Assembly: GCA_017381935.1 (NCBI GenBank)
Contig: JAFOBG010000044.1
Location: forward strand, 1 to 64,000
DNA length: 64,000 nt
Direction of reading: 5' to 3'
From: Alistipes sp.
Lineage (GTDB): Bacteria; Bacteroidota; Bacteroidia; Bacteroidales; Rikenellaceae
The notes beneath the pieces were generated by a model. It was given only the letters and a program-made list of their open reading frames with translations, ran no database searches and had not been told where the DNA came from. This document shows positions 28,604 through 38,044 of this stretch, piece by piece. The stretch's first letter is position 1. Each line of letters starts with the position of its first letter. The position numbers were made by a program, and so were the translations under genes.

Positions 28604-29020
28604 TTACTCCTCGACATTCTCCTCTTCATCTGGCAAAGTAAACTCTGTCATACCTGCATTAACAAGTAGATTAAACCAAGAGATAGCCTTCTTAATATCT
28701 GACACATGTACACGCTCTCTATCATAGTCGGTAACAACTGCTCCAAAGAACTCCTTCAGACGGTCATTTGACTCTTTTGGAGAGATACCGGGCTTACCCT
28801 CTGTATAAGCATACATCTTTGTAAATACCTCTGCCAATGGGATATCCTCGCCTTCAGTGTACATTGAGATTTCAGACAAAGCACTAACCTTTGAAGAGGC
28901 TGTTGCATTGCTACGTTTACCATCAATAAGAGACTCTACAATAAAGCCATTGCGAGATTGTGCTATGTAACGATAGAGACCAGGCTGGCCAGAAATCGCC
29001 AAAATATCTTTCAATTCCAT
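28604..29020 (-). CDS. DUF5606 domain protein
   Basis: The 138-residue soluble protein starts MELKDILAISGQPGLYRYI and contains NGFIVESLIDGKR, both hallmarks of the Bacteroidota DUF5606 family (function unknown). The first 50 residues look like a small SH3-like beta domain; the rest is helical and ends in an acidic tail (DEEENVEE). It follows mscS by 21 nt with no promoter between, so it should share that transcript. Confidence 0.85.
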   Translation of the reverse strand: MELKDILAISGQPGLYRYIAQSRNGFIVESLIDGKRSNATASSKVSALSEISMYTEGEDIPLAEVFTKMYAYTEGKPGISPKESNDRLKEFFGAVVTDYDRERVHVSDIKKAISWFNLLVNAGMTEFTLPDEEENVEE

Positions 29021-29041
29021 AATTATTAGTTATTAGTATTT

Positions 29042-29968
29042 TTAATTTTGTTTTATATGAATATCCATTTGGGGATAAGAGAAGTGTATTCCCTTTTCCG
29101 GTAACTCTTTATAAATTCTCTCATTCATTTCAAAGAAGAGGTCCCAATAATCAGCGTTAGCAGTCCATACCCTTACCGTAATAACCAAATTACTTGCACC
29201 AAGTTCAGAAAGAACCACCATAGGCTCTGCCGGTTCCTTAAGCACACGCTTATCCTCAGCAAGCATTGCAAGGATAGCTTGACGAGCAACATCCACATCA
29301 TCTCCATATGCTATTGATATTTTCCAATCTACACGGCGAACAGACGGATGAGAGTAATTATCGATAATCGAGGATGAGATAGCACTATTCGGTACATATA
29401 TAGTACGATTATCACTTGTACTGAGCTGTGTTGAGAATAATCCGATAGCCTTAACTGTTCCTGATTGACCTTGAGCTGTAATATAATCTCCAACACGATA
29501 TGGACGCAACAATAATACAAGGACACCTCCTGCAAAATTCTGCAATGTTCCACTTAATGCCATACCGACAGCCAAACCTGCAGAGGCAAATAGTGCTACA
29601 AATGATGTAGTATTGATACCAAGTGTTTGAATTGCCGCAAGAATAACAAGCAGAGTCATTACCACCTTCACTATACTGCGTAAGAAGTTACAGAGGGAAG
29701 TCTCAACATTACGGCGCTCAAATGTACGATTCAGAATACGGATAATCCAATTTGTTATCCACTTTCCAACAATATATATTGCAATAGCTAATGCTATCTT
29801 AAGAGCAATCCATATAGCTTGATCGACAAGATTTGAGAGTAACTGATGATAGTCAATATTGGCAATCTTATGTACTGTATCAACAAGTTGCGCCTTCTGA
29901 ACGCTATCGGGAATAATAAGATCTCCAATAGCTTGAGTAGCATTTTCTGTCTGTAAAAGATATTTCAT
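29042..29968 (-). CDS. mscS: Small-conductance mechanosensitive channel (MscS family)
   Basis: The 308-residue protein has three N-terminal helices. The last is the pore helix with the Ala/Gly pattern GLAVGMALSGTLQNFAGGV, followed by the beta domain RPYRVGDYI and a C-terminal alpha/beta domain. This is the E. coli MscS layout plus an extra N-terminal segment of about 30 residues. It releases solutes on hypo-osmotic shock at the inner membrane. It is the first gene of the operon with the DUF5606 gene. No perfect -7 element was seen upstream; a one-mismatch TATTTTAG is present on the minus strand. Confidence 0.92.
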   Translation of the reverse strand: MKYLLQTENATQAIGDLIIPDSVQKAQLVDTVHKIANIDYHQLLSNLVDQAIWIALKIALAIAIYIVGKWITNWIIRILNRTFERRNVETSLCNFLRSIVKVVMTLLVILAAIQTLGINTTSFVALFASAGLAVGMALSGTLQNFAGGVLVLLLRPYRVGDYITAQGQSGTVKAIGLFSTQLSTSDNRTIYVPNSAISSSIIDNYSHPSVRRVDWKISIAYGDDVDVARQAILAMLAEDKRVLKEPAEPMVVLSELGASNLVITVRVWTANADYWDLFFEMNERIYKELPEKGIHFSYPQMDIHIKQN

Positions 29969-30054
29969 AAAATCTATTTATCAATTTCAGGGTGCTAAAA
30001 TACTAATTTTTTCACAAAATTTAGTTAATTGTACAAAAATGGAAATTTTATTAT

Positions 30055-30062
30055 TACTTTTG
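30055..30062 (+). promoter_or_regulatory. -7 promoter element of the GH3 gene
   Basis: TACTTTTG, 50 nt before the ATG at 30113. Confidence 0.55.
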
Positions 30063-30112
30063 TATAGTACAAATAGCACTTACTTTAGACTATAACTAAT
30101 ACTAAAATACTT

Positions 30113-32230
30113 ATGAAACGACTACTTTTTTCAGCTTTTGCTCTAGCAATATGTGCAACAGTATCTGCGCAGCCGGTTATGAGCTATGAAGAGGCCGAGG
30201 CAAAGGCAAACGAGATTATCAAGACATTGACATTAGAAGAGAAACTATCTATGACACAAGGTCATAACCGTTTCTTCTTCCCTGGAGTACCTGAAAAGGG
30301 ATTACCTTATATTTATACCACCGATGCATCAATGGGTGTAAAGAACAAGCAGAAAATGCACAATGCAAATGAGATAAAACTTGCAGAACGTACAACCCAG
30401 TTCCCTGCTTTTATCATGCTTGCCGCAACTTTCAACCCTAACTTGGCTTATAAATATGGCCATGCTGTTGGCGAAGAAGCTCGTATGGCTGGTGCTGGTG
30501 TTATCTTGGGCCCTGGTATGAATATATACCGTAACGCACGTTGTGGTAGAAATTTTGAGTACCTTGGAGAGGATCCACACCTTGCAGCATCAATCATATA
30601 TGACTATGTTACAGGTATGCAGAGTACAGGTACTCTTGCTTGTGCAAAGCACTTCCTTTGCAACCAGACTGAGTTCTATCGTCGTCGTTCTAACTCTATT
30701 GTTGATGAGCGTGCAATCATGGAGATCTACACACCGGCTTTCAAAGCGGCTATCGATGCGGGAGTTGCAACAGTGATGACTGCATACAACCAGCTTAATG
30801 GTGAGTGGACAGGTCAAAGCAAGTATGTTATTACCGATTTGCTACGTGGCACACTTGGCTTTAAGGGTATGGTTATGAGTGATTGGAACTCTATCTATGA
30901 TTGGAAGGATGTTATTTTATCAGGACAGAACCTTGATATGCCTGGAGAGGATGCTTTCTATATTAAGAAAAAGCCTGCAGACCTTGTTGCTGAGGGTGTT
31001 GTAACTGAGAAAGATATTGAGAATATGATTCGTCCAACTATTGCAACATGTATTCGTTGGGGATTGTATGACCGATATAATAGCGGAAAGCAGTACGACA
31101 AAGCCCTGGAAGCTAATCTTCCTGCACACCTTGAAGTTAGCTATCAGACTGCAGCCGAAGGTACTGTATTACTTAAGAATAACGGCATACTTCCACTTGC
31201 ACCTTCGACAAAATTGTTGGTTATAGGTAAGTGGTTAGATAGTGTTCCTCATGGTGGCGGTGCTGCACGTGTAACAGGTTATAACCATGTTACTTTGATG
31301 ATGACACTTACAGAGAGCTTTGGTGGTAATGTTTCTTTTGTAGAGAAGCCAACTGCCGAACGGCTTAAGGAGGCAGATGTTGTCCTGTGCGTTACAGGTA
31401 CATTTGACTCAGAGTCAACTGAACGTCCTTTTGAGATGAATAAGAAGGATGAGGCTCTTGTTCGCCTTGCTGTTGAAAATAATCCAAATACTATCGTGCT
31501 TGTACACTCTGGTTCAGCTATTAATATGACTGCTTGGGCTGATAAGTGTGCTGCTCTACTATACGGTTGGTATCCTGGTCAGAATGGACAAAAGGCTATC
31601 CGTGATATTATTATAGGTAAGATAAATCCATCCGGTAAATTACCGATGACAATTGAGCGTAACTTTGCGGACTCTCCTGCAGCAAACTCTGTTCCTGTAG
31701 GTTTCGACCTTGCTAAGGCAAAGGGTAATCCGAATGAGAAGGCATTCCATCCATGGACTTACGATATTCACTACGATGAATCTGTACTTGTTGGTTATCG
31801 TTGGTATGAGAAGAAAGAGATTAAAACTCTCTTCCCATTTGGTTATGGCTTAAGCTATACATCTTTTGCTCTTAATAAGGCTAAGATTGTAAATAAGGGT
31901 AAAGTTAAGACTTTGACAGACGAGAAACCTCTTACTGTAACTATTCAATTAACTAATACCGGAACTATGGCAGGTGCTGAGGTTGTTCAGCTATACATTG
32001 CAGAGAAGAACCCTACAGTTCTTCGCCCTAACAAAGAACTCAAGGCATTTAAGAAGGTAAATGTAGAGCCTGGAAAGAAGACAGTTGTAACCTTTGAGGT
32101 AGATAAGAAGATGTGCTCATATTGGTGCGATAAGAACCATAGCTGGACTGCTAACAGAGGAGAATATGAACTTCTTATCGGAACATCGTCTGCAGATATT
32201 GTAGCTGTTCTTCCTTTTGTTATACAATAG
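30113..32230 (+). CDS. Glycoside hydrolase family 3 (beta-glucosidase/xylosidase type)
   Basis: The 705-residue enzyme has a signal peptide (about 1-19, ending VSA-QP), a GH3 TIM barrel (about 35-330) with GRNFEYLGEDP and KHFLCN, and the nucleophile aspartate in MVMSDW (about residue 257). A C-terminal alpha/beta sandwich (about 350-550) and a fibronectin III-like domain (about 600-700) follow. It probably acts in the periplasm on beta-linked oligosaccharides; the exact sugar is not readable. No SusC/SusD genes are near, so it is not in a classical polysaccharide utilisation locus. Monocistronic, with its own promoter and terminator. Confidence 0.92.
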   Translation: MKRLLFSAFALAICATVSAQPVMSYEEAEAKANEIIKTLTLEEKLSMTQGHNRFFFPGVPEKGLPYIYTTDASMGVKNKQKMHNANEIKLAERTTQFPAFIMLAATFNPNLAYKYGHAVGEEARMAGAGVILGPGMNIYRNARCGRNFEYLGEDPHLAASIIYDYVTGMQSTGTLACAKHFLCNQTEFYRRRSNSIVDERAIMEIYTPAFKAAIDAGVATVMTAYNQLNGEWTGQSKYVITDLLRGTLGFKGMVMSDWNSIYDWKDVILSGQNLDMPGEDAFYIKKKPADLVAEGVVTEKDIENMIRPTIATCIRWGLYDRYNSGKQYDKALEANLPAHLEVSYQTAAEGTVLLKNNGILPLAPSTKLLVIGKWLDSVPHGGGAARVTGYNHVTLMMTLTESFGGNVSFVEKPTAERLKEADVVLCVTGTFDSESTERPFEMNKKDEALVRLAVENNPNTIVLVHSGSAINMTAWADKCAALLYGWYPGQNGQKAIRDIIIGKINPSGKLPMTIERNFADSPAANSVPVGFDLAKAKGNPNEKAFHPWTYDIHYDESVLVGYRWYEKKEIKTLFPFGYGLSYTSFALNKAKIVNKGKVKTLTDEKPLTVTIQLTNTGTMAGAEVVQLYIAEKNPTVLRPNKELKAFKKVNVEPGKKTVVTFEVDKKMCSYWCDKNHSWTANRGEYELLIGTSSADIVAVLPFVIQ

Positions 32231-32250
32231 CAATCAACTATTTAACATCT

Positions 32251-32278
32251 AAGGGCTGCCTAAAAGCAGTCCTTTTTT
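32251..32278 (+). terminator. Terminator of the GH3 gene
   Basis: A 9-bp stem AAGGGCTGC/GCAGTCCTT (one G-T pair), loop CTAAAA, then six T. Confidence 0.8.
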
Positions 32279-32309
32279 GCTTTAATTTTGGAGATTTGAA
32301 AGGAATTGT

Positions 32310-32317
32310 TATCTTTG
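32310..32317 (+). promoter_or_regulatory. -7 promoter element of the antiporter gene
   Basis: TATCTTTG with TTTTG about 19 nt upstream (32286-32290); 27 nt before the ATG at 32345. Confidence 0.75.
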
Positions 32318-32344
32318 TAATTCAAAACCTTATAAGAACCTAAA

Positions 32345-33511
32345 ATGAAGAAAGTTTTATCGTTTTCAATGCTGCTGATGGTCGGTTTGTTGCTATCTCA
32401 AGTACTACCAACAGTAATGGGCGAAAGTTATGCCACACTATCAAATGTGGTATATATGTTACTCGGCACCTGCCTTGCATTTATTATGATTAATGTAGGT
32501 AGAGAGTTTGAATTGGATAAGAATAACGTAGGCATTTACGTCAAAGACTACTGCGTCGCTATGCTTGCAGCTGCAGCTCCTTGGATTCTTATTGCCATAT
32601 ACTACGTATTGTTCTTATTACCATCTGATCTTTGGTCGAGTGGTGATGCATGGAAAGAGACACTACTTCTCAGCCGTTTTGCAGCGCCAACATCTGCCGG
32701 GATTCTCTTCTCTATGCTTGCAGCATTAGGATTACAGCAAAGTTGGATATACCGAAAAATTCAGGTCCTGGCAATCTTTGACGATCTTGACACTATACTC
32801 TTAATGATTCCGTTGCAAATTGCCATGATTGGCCTACATTGGCAAATGGGAGTAATTTTATTTATAGTTATAGGATTGCTATGGTTTGGATGGAAGAAGA
32901 TGTCATGTTATAAAATGCGTCAAGAGTGGTGGGCAATCCTCTGTTATGCCATTATAATATTTGGAGCAATACACATTATCTATGTAACTACAAAACATCT
33001 ATTCGGTCCTGATGATGCACTCCACATCGAGGTTCTTTTACCGGCCTTTGTTCTTGGAATGGTAATCAAACGCGAACACAAAGGGGCAAAGATGGATGAG
33101 GGTATAACAACCGTAATCTCTCTACTTTTTATGTTACTTGTCGGTATGAGTATGCCTCAAATCAGTGCTAGTGTTACAGATGCCGGTAATAGCATTATGG
33201 CAAGTCAGCCAATGCCTTCTTGGGGTATAATTGCACTACATGTCTTAGCAGTTACATTACTATCCAATATCGGTAAATTAGTACCTATGTTATTCTATCG
33301 TAACCACTCTATAAAGGAGCGATTGGCACTATCAATAGGTATGTTTACACGAGGAGAGGTTGGTGCAGGAGTGATTTTTATTGCCTTAAATTACAACATC
33401 GGTGGAGCTGCACTATTAATATCAGTACTAACATTGGTACTCAACCTTATCCTTACAGGTGGATTTGTATTGATAGTTAAACGCTTAGCTATTAACTCAT
33501 ACAACGATTAG
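32345..33511 (+). CDS. Cation:proton antiporter (CPA2-like)
   Basis: The 388-residue protein has about 11-12 hydrophobic helices. Motifs of the Na+/H+ exchanger superfamily include RFAAPTSAGILFSMLAALGL, an acidic membrane segment FDDLDTILLMIP at about residue 140 and TRGEVGAGVIF near the end. It should exchange protons for Na+ or K+ at the inner membrane. It lacks TrkA-N/RCK domains, so it is a short form. Monocistronic: promoter before, terminator after. Confidence 0.8.
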   Translation: MKKVLSFSMLLMVGLLLSQVLPTVMGESYATLSNVVYMLLGTCLAFIMINVGREFELDKNNVGIYVKDYCVAMLAAAAPWILIAIYYVLFLLPSDLWSSGDAWKETLLLSRFAAPTSAGILFSMLAALGLQQSWIYRKIQVLAIFDDLDTILLMIPLQIAMIGLHWQMGVILFIVIGLLWFGWKKMSCYKMRQEWWAILCYAIIIFGAIHIIYVTTKHLFGPDDALHIEVLLPAFVLGMVIKREHKGAKMDEGITTVISLLFMLLVGMSMPQISASVTDAGNSIMASQPMPSWGIIALHVLAVTLLSNIGKLVPMLFYRNHSIKERLALSIGMFTRGEVGAGVIFIALNYNIGGAALLISVLTLVLNLILTGGFVLIVKRLAINSYND

Positions 33512-33524
33512 TCTAAAATGGCTT

Positions 33525-33562
33525 AAAAAAGTAGCATTAAAGAAAAAAATGTTACTTTTTTT
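33525..33562 (+). terminator. Terminator of the antiporter gene
   Basis: A 14-bp stem AAAAAAGTAGCATT/AATGTTACTTTTTT (one G-T pair) with a 9-nt A-rich loop and trailing T. Confidence 0.75.
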
Positions 33563-33594
33563 GCTCTTTACGTTGTAAAATCCGCAAAAATTGC

Positions 33595-33602
33595 TATCTT
33601 TG
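33595..33602 (+). promoter_or_regulatory. -7 promoter element of the carboxyltransferase-mscL operon
   Basis: TATCTTTG with TTG about 19 nt upstream (33573-33575); 54 nt before the ATG at 33657. Confidence 0.75.
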
Positions 33603-33656
33603 TTAATTGTATAACAGTAAAACTAATATTAACTTAATATATAAAAACCTAAAATT

Positions 33657-35768
33657 ATGGCTAATGTTCTTAAAATCAGGGATTTGACTTTACGTGATGG
33701 TCAACAATCATCATTTGCAACCCGTATGACACAGGCACAAGTTGAACGCTGCTTGCCATACTACAAAGATGCTCACTTCTTTGCCATGGAGGTATGGGGT
33801 GGTGCAGTGCCAGACTCAGTAATGCGTTACTTGAATGAGAACCCATGGACTCGACTTGAGTCTATCAAGGCTGCAGTTGGTGATGTATCAAAACTCACAG
33901 CACTCTCTCGTGGTCGTAACTTATTTGGTTATGCGCCATACACTGATGAGATTATAGAGGGATTCTGCCGCAACTCTATTGAGAGTGGTCTTGGCATTAT
34001 GCGTATCTTCGACTGTTTGAATGATGTAGATAATGTAAAATCTACTATCAAATACGTTAAAAAGTATGGTGGTATAGCAGATTGCGCAGTTTGCTACACT
34101 GTTGATCCTAAGTATCCAAAGCTCAGTTTGTGGGATAAGATTAAAGGTAAGAAGAATCCTGCACCGGTATTTACCGACGATTACTTTGTAAGTAAGGCAA
34201 AGGAGCTTGCTGCGCTGGGTGCAGATATGATTACTATTAAGGATATGTCGGGTCTTATTCCTCCACAGCGTGTAAGTGCGCTTGTAAAGAAGCTTAAGGC
34301 TGCCGTTTCTATTCCAATCGACTTCCACACACACTGTACTCCTGGTTATGGTCTTGCATCTGTATATGCAGCTATCGCAGCCGGTGTAGATGTTGTAGAT
34401 ACTAACTGCTGGTGGTTTGGTGGTGGTACAGGTGCTCCTGCCCTTGAGTTGGTATATCTCTTCTGCCAGAAGTTGGGTATCGATTTGGGCGTAAATATGG
34501 AGGCTGTTGCTAAGATTAACGAGTCATTGAAGGATATCCGTTCAGAGCTCAATACATCAGTATTCGGTGCTGATAAGCCTGCTCCAAAGCCATTCAACCC
34601 ACTTACAGACGCAGTTCCTGCTGAGGTGGAGACTGAGCTCAACCGTGCCGTTAAGGCGGCTCAGAGCGAGGACTTCGTAACTCTGCTTGCTGCAGCTCAG
34701 GCTATTGAGGCATACTTCGGTTTCCCTGCTCCTAACAAGCTTGTTCAGGAGGCTGAAATCCCTGGTGGTATGTACTCCAACATGGTTGCTCAGTTGCAGG
34801 CTCTTAAGGCAGAGGATATCCTTCCACGTTCTATGGAGCTTATTCCTACAGTTCGTCTCTCTGCAGGTCTTCCACCGCTTGTAACTCCTACATCGCAGAT
34901 TGTCGGCGCACAGGCTGTAAACTGCGCACTTGATGAGAAGGCGGGTCGTCCTATGTACCACACAAAGAACAATCAGTTTGTAAATCTTGTTAAGGGCGAG
35001 TATGGTAAGACTCCTGTAGCTGTAAATCCTGACTTCCGTGAGCAGATTTGCGGCGTTCGCGAGGAGACTAACTACGATATCTCAAAGTATCAGAAGCAGC
35101 CAAATCCTCAGCTCCCTGAGGCAGGTGGTGTGCTCCTTGCTGAGAATGAGAAGGAGGTTCTGTTGCTTGAGCTCTTCCCTCTTGTTGCTAAGCCATATCT
35201 TACAAACCTTAAGAAGAAGGCTTATGAGGCTAAGGCTGCAGCCGAAGCTCCAAAGGTTGAGGCAGTAGAGGCTAAAGTTGAGACAAAGCAGGAGATTACA
35301 GGCAAGACTATCGTTGCTCCACTGCCAGGAAAGGTTATTGACATCAAGGTAAAGGTTGGCGACAGCATTACAGCTGGTCAAGAGGTTGTTCTCCTTGAGG
35401 CAATGAAGATGGAGAACTCTATTACATCGGACTATACAGGTGTTGTAAAACAGATTTTAGTATCTGTTGGCGACAATGTAGCAACTGATGCTATCATTAT
35501 CGAGATTGGCGATTCTGCTCCTGCTGCAGCTCCAGCGCCAAAGGCTGCTGTTGCCGGCAATAAGGTTGTTGCTCCACTTCCAGGCCGCGTAATTTCAATC
35601 AATGTAAAGGTTGGTGATAGCGTTGCTGTAGGTCAAGAGGTTGCAATCCTTGAGGCAATGAAGATGGAGAACTCTATTACATCAGACTATGCTGGCACAG
35701 TGCAGCAGATAACTATTGCTGAGGGCGATAATATCGCAACTGATGCTGTAATTATGATTATTGGATAA
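33657..35768 (+). CDS. Biotin-dependent carboxyltransferase (oxaloacetate decarboxylase alpha / pyruvate carboxylase B type) with two biotinyl domains
   Basis: The 703-residue protein begins with the carboxyltransferase barrel (LTLRDGQQS at about 9, metal ligands in DFHTHCTPG), then a PYC_OADA conserved domain (about 310-500). An Ala/Glu/Lys-rich linker leads to two biotinyl domains, each with EAMKMENSI; biotin lysines are about residues 584 and 669. The usual family has one biotinyl domain, so the duplication is unusual. It should move CO2 between biotin and pyruvate/oxaloacetate. The partner subunits (membrane OadB/OadG or biotin carboxylase) are not in this window. mscL follows after 20 nt. 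Confidence 0.88.
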   Translation: MANVLKIRDLTLRDGQQSSFATRMTQAQVERCLPYYKDAHFFAMEVWGGAVPDSVMRYLNENPWTRLESIKAAVGDVSKLTALSRGRNLFGYAPYTDEIIEGFCRNSIESGLGIMRIFDCLNDVDNVKSTIKYVKKYGGIADCAVCYTVDPKYPKLSLWDKIKGKKNPAPVFTDDYFVSKAKELAALGADMITIKDMSGLIPPQRVSALVKKLKAAVSIPIDFHTHCTPGYGLASVYAAIAAGVDVVDTNCWWFGGGTGAPALELVYLFCQKLGIDLGVNMEAVAKINESLKDIRSELNTSVFGADKPAPKPFNPLTDAVPAEVETELNRAVKAAQSEDFVTLLAAAQAIEAYFGFPAPNKLVQEAEIPGGMYSNMVAQLQALKAEDILPRSMELIPTVRLSAGLPPLVTPTSQIVGAQAVNCALDEKAGRPMYHTKNNQFVNLVKGEYGKTPVAVNPDFREQICGVREETNYDISKYQKQPNPQLPEAGGVLLAENEKEVLLLELFPLVAKPYLTNLKKKAYEAKAAAEAPKVEAVEAKVETKQEITGKTIVAPLPGKVIDIKVKVGDSITAGQEVVLLEAMKMENSITSDYTGVVKQILVSVGDNVATDAIIIEIGDSAPAAAPAPKAAVAGNKVVAPLPGRVISINVKVGDSVAVGQEVAILEAMKMENSITSDYAGTVQQITIAEGDNIATDAVIMIIG

Positions 35769-35788
35769 ACACTTAAAACCAAACTATT

Positions 35789-36226
35789 ATGGGATTTTTG
35801 AAGGAATTTAAAGCTTTTGCCCTTAAGGGTAATGTAATGGATATGGCTGTCGGTGTTATCATTGGTGGTGCATTTGGCAAAATCGTATCTTCTCTTGTAA
35901 ACGATGTTATTATGCCTCCTATCGGACTTATCGTCGGTGGCGTTGATTTCACAAACCTCAAGCTGACCCTTAAGTCTGCCGTAGTTGATGTTGCGGGTGC
36001 TGTTACCGCCCCTGCCGTAACTTGGAACTACGGTGCATTTATTCAGCAGGTTGTTGACTTTACCATCCTTGCATTCTGCGTATTTATGATGGTTAAGATT
36101 ATGAACAAACTGCTCAAGAAAGAGGAGAAGAAACCTGCTCCAGCAGCTCCTCCAGCACCAAGCAAAGAGGAGGTTCTGCTTACAGAGATTAGAGATTTGC
36201 TCAAAGAGCAGTCTTTGAAGAAATAA
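35789..36226 (+). CDS. mscL: Large-conductance mechanosensitive channel MscL
   Basis: The 145-residue channel starts [32 protein letters not shown], the conserved S1 helix and TM1 of MscL, followed by a periplasmic loop and TM2 (about 87-107), with a Lys/Glu-rich cytoplasmic tail. It opens at near-lytic tension in the inner membrane. It lies 20 nt after the biotin carboxyltransferase gene with no promoter between, so it is probably co-transcribed. Confidence 0.96.
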   Translation: MGFLKEFKAFALKGNVMDMAVGVIIGGAFGKIVSSLVNDVIMPPIGLIVGGVDFTNLKLTLKSAVVDVAGAVTAPAVTWNYGAFIQQVVDFTILAFCVFMMVKIMNKLLKKEEKKPAPAAPPAPSKEEVLLTEIRDLLKEQSLKK

Positions 36227-36242
36227 GTTGTAAGATACTTTT

Positions 36243-36290
36243 AATAGTTCATCCGTTCAAGAGTTTATTTTGAGCGGATGAACTATTTTT
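36243..36290 (+). terminator. Terminator of the carboxyltransferase-mscL operon
   Basis: An 18-bp stem (36243-36260 with 36270-36287, one G-T pair), 9-nt loop and trailing T residues. Confidence 0.85.
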
Positions 36291-36292
36291 AC

Positions 36293-36300
36293 TATCTTTG
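36293..36300 (+). promoter_or_regulatory. -7 promoter element of the DUF486 gene
   Basis: TATCTTTG directly after the terminator and 21 nt before the ATG at 36322. Confidence 0.75.
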
Positions 36301-36321
36301 TAGCCAAATTTTTAATAAAAT

Positions 36322-36690
36322 ATGCTTACAAGAGGTCTTGGAGCTATAGCTCTATTAGTTTGTTCAAATCTTTTTATGACACTTGCCTGGTATGGGCAAG
36401 TAATGTTTAAGTCGCGTTTCGAGCGCATTGGAATTATTGCTGTAATAGCTATCAGTTGGCTTGTTGCCCTATTTGAGTACTGTTTTATGGTACCTGCCAA
36501 TCGCCTTGGCAGTAGCGAATATGGTGGTCCTTTCTCTATTTGGGAGCTAAAGGTTATTCAAGAGGTAGTTTCGCTTACGGTATTTACAGTTATCGTTTTG
36601 TTAGTAATGAAAAATGAAGCCCTCAGATGGAATCATCTTGTTGGTTTTGCATGCCTTGTTGCCGCAGTATTCTTTATATTTAAAAAATAA
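36322..36690 (+). CDS. DUF486 (DMT-like) small membrane protein
   Basis: The 122-residue protein has four hydrophobic helices and the DUF486 pattern: LFMTLAWYGQV in TM1, EYCFMVPANRLG after TM2 and a C-terminal FACLVAAVFFIFKK. The family resembles half-size drug/metabolite transporters that act as dimers; no substrate is known. It is complete at the usual length, with its own promoter. Confidence 0.88.
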   Translation: MLTRGLGAIALLVCSNLFMTLAWYGQVMFKSRFERIGIIAVIAISWLVALFEYCFMVPANRLGSSEYGGPFSIWELKVIQEVVSLTVFTVIVLLVMKNEALRWNHLVGFACLVAAVFFIFKK

Positions 36691-36733
36691 GATTTAGACA
36701 TAAATAGTCATTGCAAGATTGAGTTTTTTTTGT

Positions 36734-36741
36734 TATATTTG
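36734..36741 (+). promoter_or_regulatory. -7 promoter element of the MFS permease gene
   Basis: TATATTTG, 27 nt before the ATG at 36769. Confidence 0.65.
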
Positions 36742-36768
36742 TACTCATAATAATCTAAAACTACTATT

Positions 36769-37983
36769 ATGAACTTTTTTGAGCGTACAGGACTACCTAA
36801 AAATCTATTTTGGGGCTTTCTCGGAGTACTTATATTTATGATGGGTGATGGCATTGAGCAGACTTGGCTTAGTAAATATATTGAGTCTAAGGGGTTAGAC
36901 CACGAGATGCTCTTTACTGTCTATGGTATTGCTATTGCAATATCGTCATGGCTATCAGGTGTAATTGCAGAGACTATCGGTGTTCGTAAAACCATGTGGC
37001 TTGGTTTTGCTATCTACCTTGTCGGCATGGCAGGCTTTGCAGGTCTGGGAATGACAGGTCTCAACTACCCTACTCTGCTTGTAACCTATGCTATCAAAGG
37101 TTTTGCATATCCACTATTTGCCTACACCTTTATCGTTTGGATTACATATCGTGTAGGAAAAGATTCTCTAAGTTCTGCTCAAGGTTGGTTCTGGTTTGTA
37201 TTTACCGGAGGCTTAAATGTGCTTGGCGCCTATTATGGTGCATATACAAAAGAGGCTCTTGGTGTAGTGCCAACACTTTGGACTTCACTCATTTTTGTTA
37301 GCATAGGTGCATTCTTGGCTTTAGTTGTAAACAAATGCTCTGATGCCAATCTGTTCGCAGAAAGTAGTAACAAAGCGAGTGGCAATAAATTCAAAGAGAT
37401 GGTACATGGTCTGGGTATTATGAAACGTGAACCAAAGGTACTTATGGGTGGTATTGTTCGCATTATCAACTCTATTTCTCAATTCGCTTTTGTGGTATTT
37501 ATGCCTCTATATTTTGCCGACCACGGCATGAGCGACACCGAATGGGGTCTTATATGGGGCTCTGTATTTATGTTCAACATCGTTTTTAACCTTGTATTTG
37601 GCATTGTAGGAGACAGATTAGGTTGGAGTCAGACTATCATCTGGTTTGGAGGTGTAGGCTGCGCTGTAGGTGTATTACTCTTCTACTATGCTCCTGAGAT
37701 CTGGAATAATTTCTGGTTTATACTTGCATGTGGAGGTTTTTGGTGTGTAATGCTTGCAGGATATGTTCCTCTCAGTGCGCTTGTCCCATCGCTTGTAGAA
37801 AAAGATAAGGGTGCTGCAGTATCTGTACTTAACCTCGGAGCTGGTTTGGCTACATTTATTGGTCCTCTACTTGTAAAACTACTCAAAGAGCCTATTGGAT
37901 ATACAGGCATCGTTTGGGTTATTGCGGCTCTATATATTGTCAGTTCTATAATGACCTATTACATAGCTAAACCAAGTAAATAA
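36769..37983 (+). CDS. MFS permease, polyol (ribitol/arabinitol) permease type
   Basis: The 404-residue protein has 12 predicted helices. Its start MNFFERTGLPKNLFWGF, then MMGDGIEQTWLSKYIESKGL and YAIKGFAYPLFAYTFIVW, resembles the RbtT/DalT polyol permease family. It is expected to import a pentitol with protons. No polyol dehydrogenase or kinase is adjacent; ribokinase and rhamnose-related genes lie 2-9 kb away. The substrate is therefore only a family-level guess. Confidence 0.8.
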   Translation: MNFFERTGLPKNLFWGFLGVLIFMMGDGIEQTWLSKYIESKGLDHEMLFTVYGIAIAISSWLSGVIAETIGVRKTMWLGFAIYLVGMAGFAGLGMTGLNYPTLLVTYAIKGFAYPLFAYTFIVWITYRVGKDSLSSAQGWFWFVFTGGLNVLGAYYGAYTKEALGVVPTLWTSLIFVSIGAFLALVVNKCSDANLFAESSNKASGNKFKEMVHGLGIMKREPKVLMGGIVRIINSISQFAFVVFMPLYFADHGMSDTEWGLIWGSVFMFNIVFNLVFGIVGDRLGWSQTIIWFGGVGCAVGVLLFYYAPEIWNNFWFILACGGFWCVMLAGYVPLSALVPSLVEKDKGAAVSVLNLGAGLATFIGPLLVKLLKEPIGYTGIVWVIAALYIVSSIMTYYIAKPSK

Positions 37984-38001
37984 TCATTTATGCAATGTAA
38001 C

Positions 38002-38038
38002 AACACGGTCTGTGATACTTGCAGACTGTGTTATTTTT
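38002..38038 (+). terminator. Terminator between the MFS permease and vWA genes
   Basis: An 11-bp stem AACACGGTCTG/CAGACTGTGTT (one G-T pair), 9-nt loop, then T-rich. It ends only about 7 nt before the vWA start codon. Confidence 0.75.
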
Positions 38039-38044
38039 ATAAAT

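Noticed and set aside
33921..35381. Several minus-strand frames of 98-137 codons opposite the carboxyltransferase gene
   Set aside because: They have no family features and lie entirely inside a well-supported gene; they are shadows.
35390..35710. Assembly duplication of the biotinyl domain
   Set aside because: The flanks differ between copies and the linker has its own Pro/Ala-rich sequence, so it reads as a real in-frame duplication; only read coverage could fully settle this.
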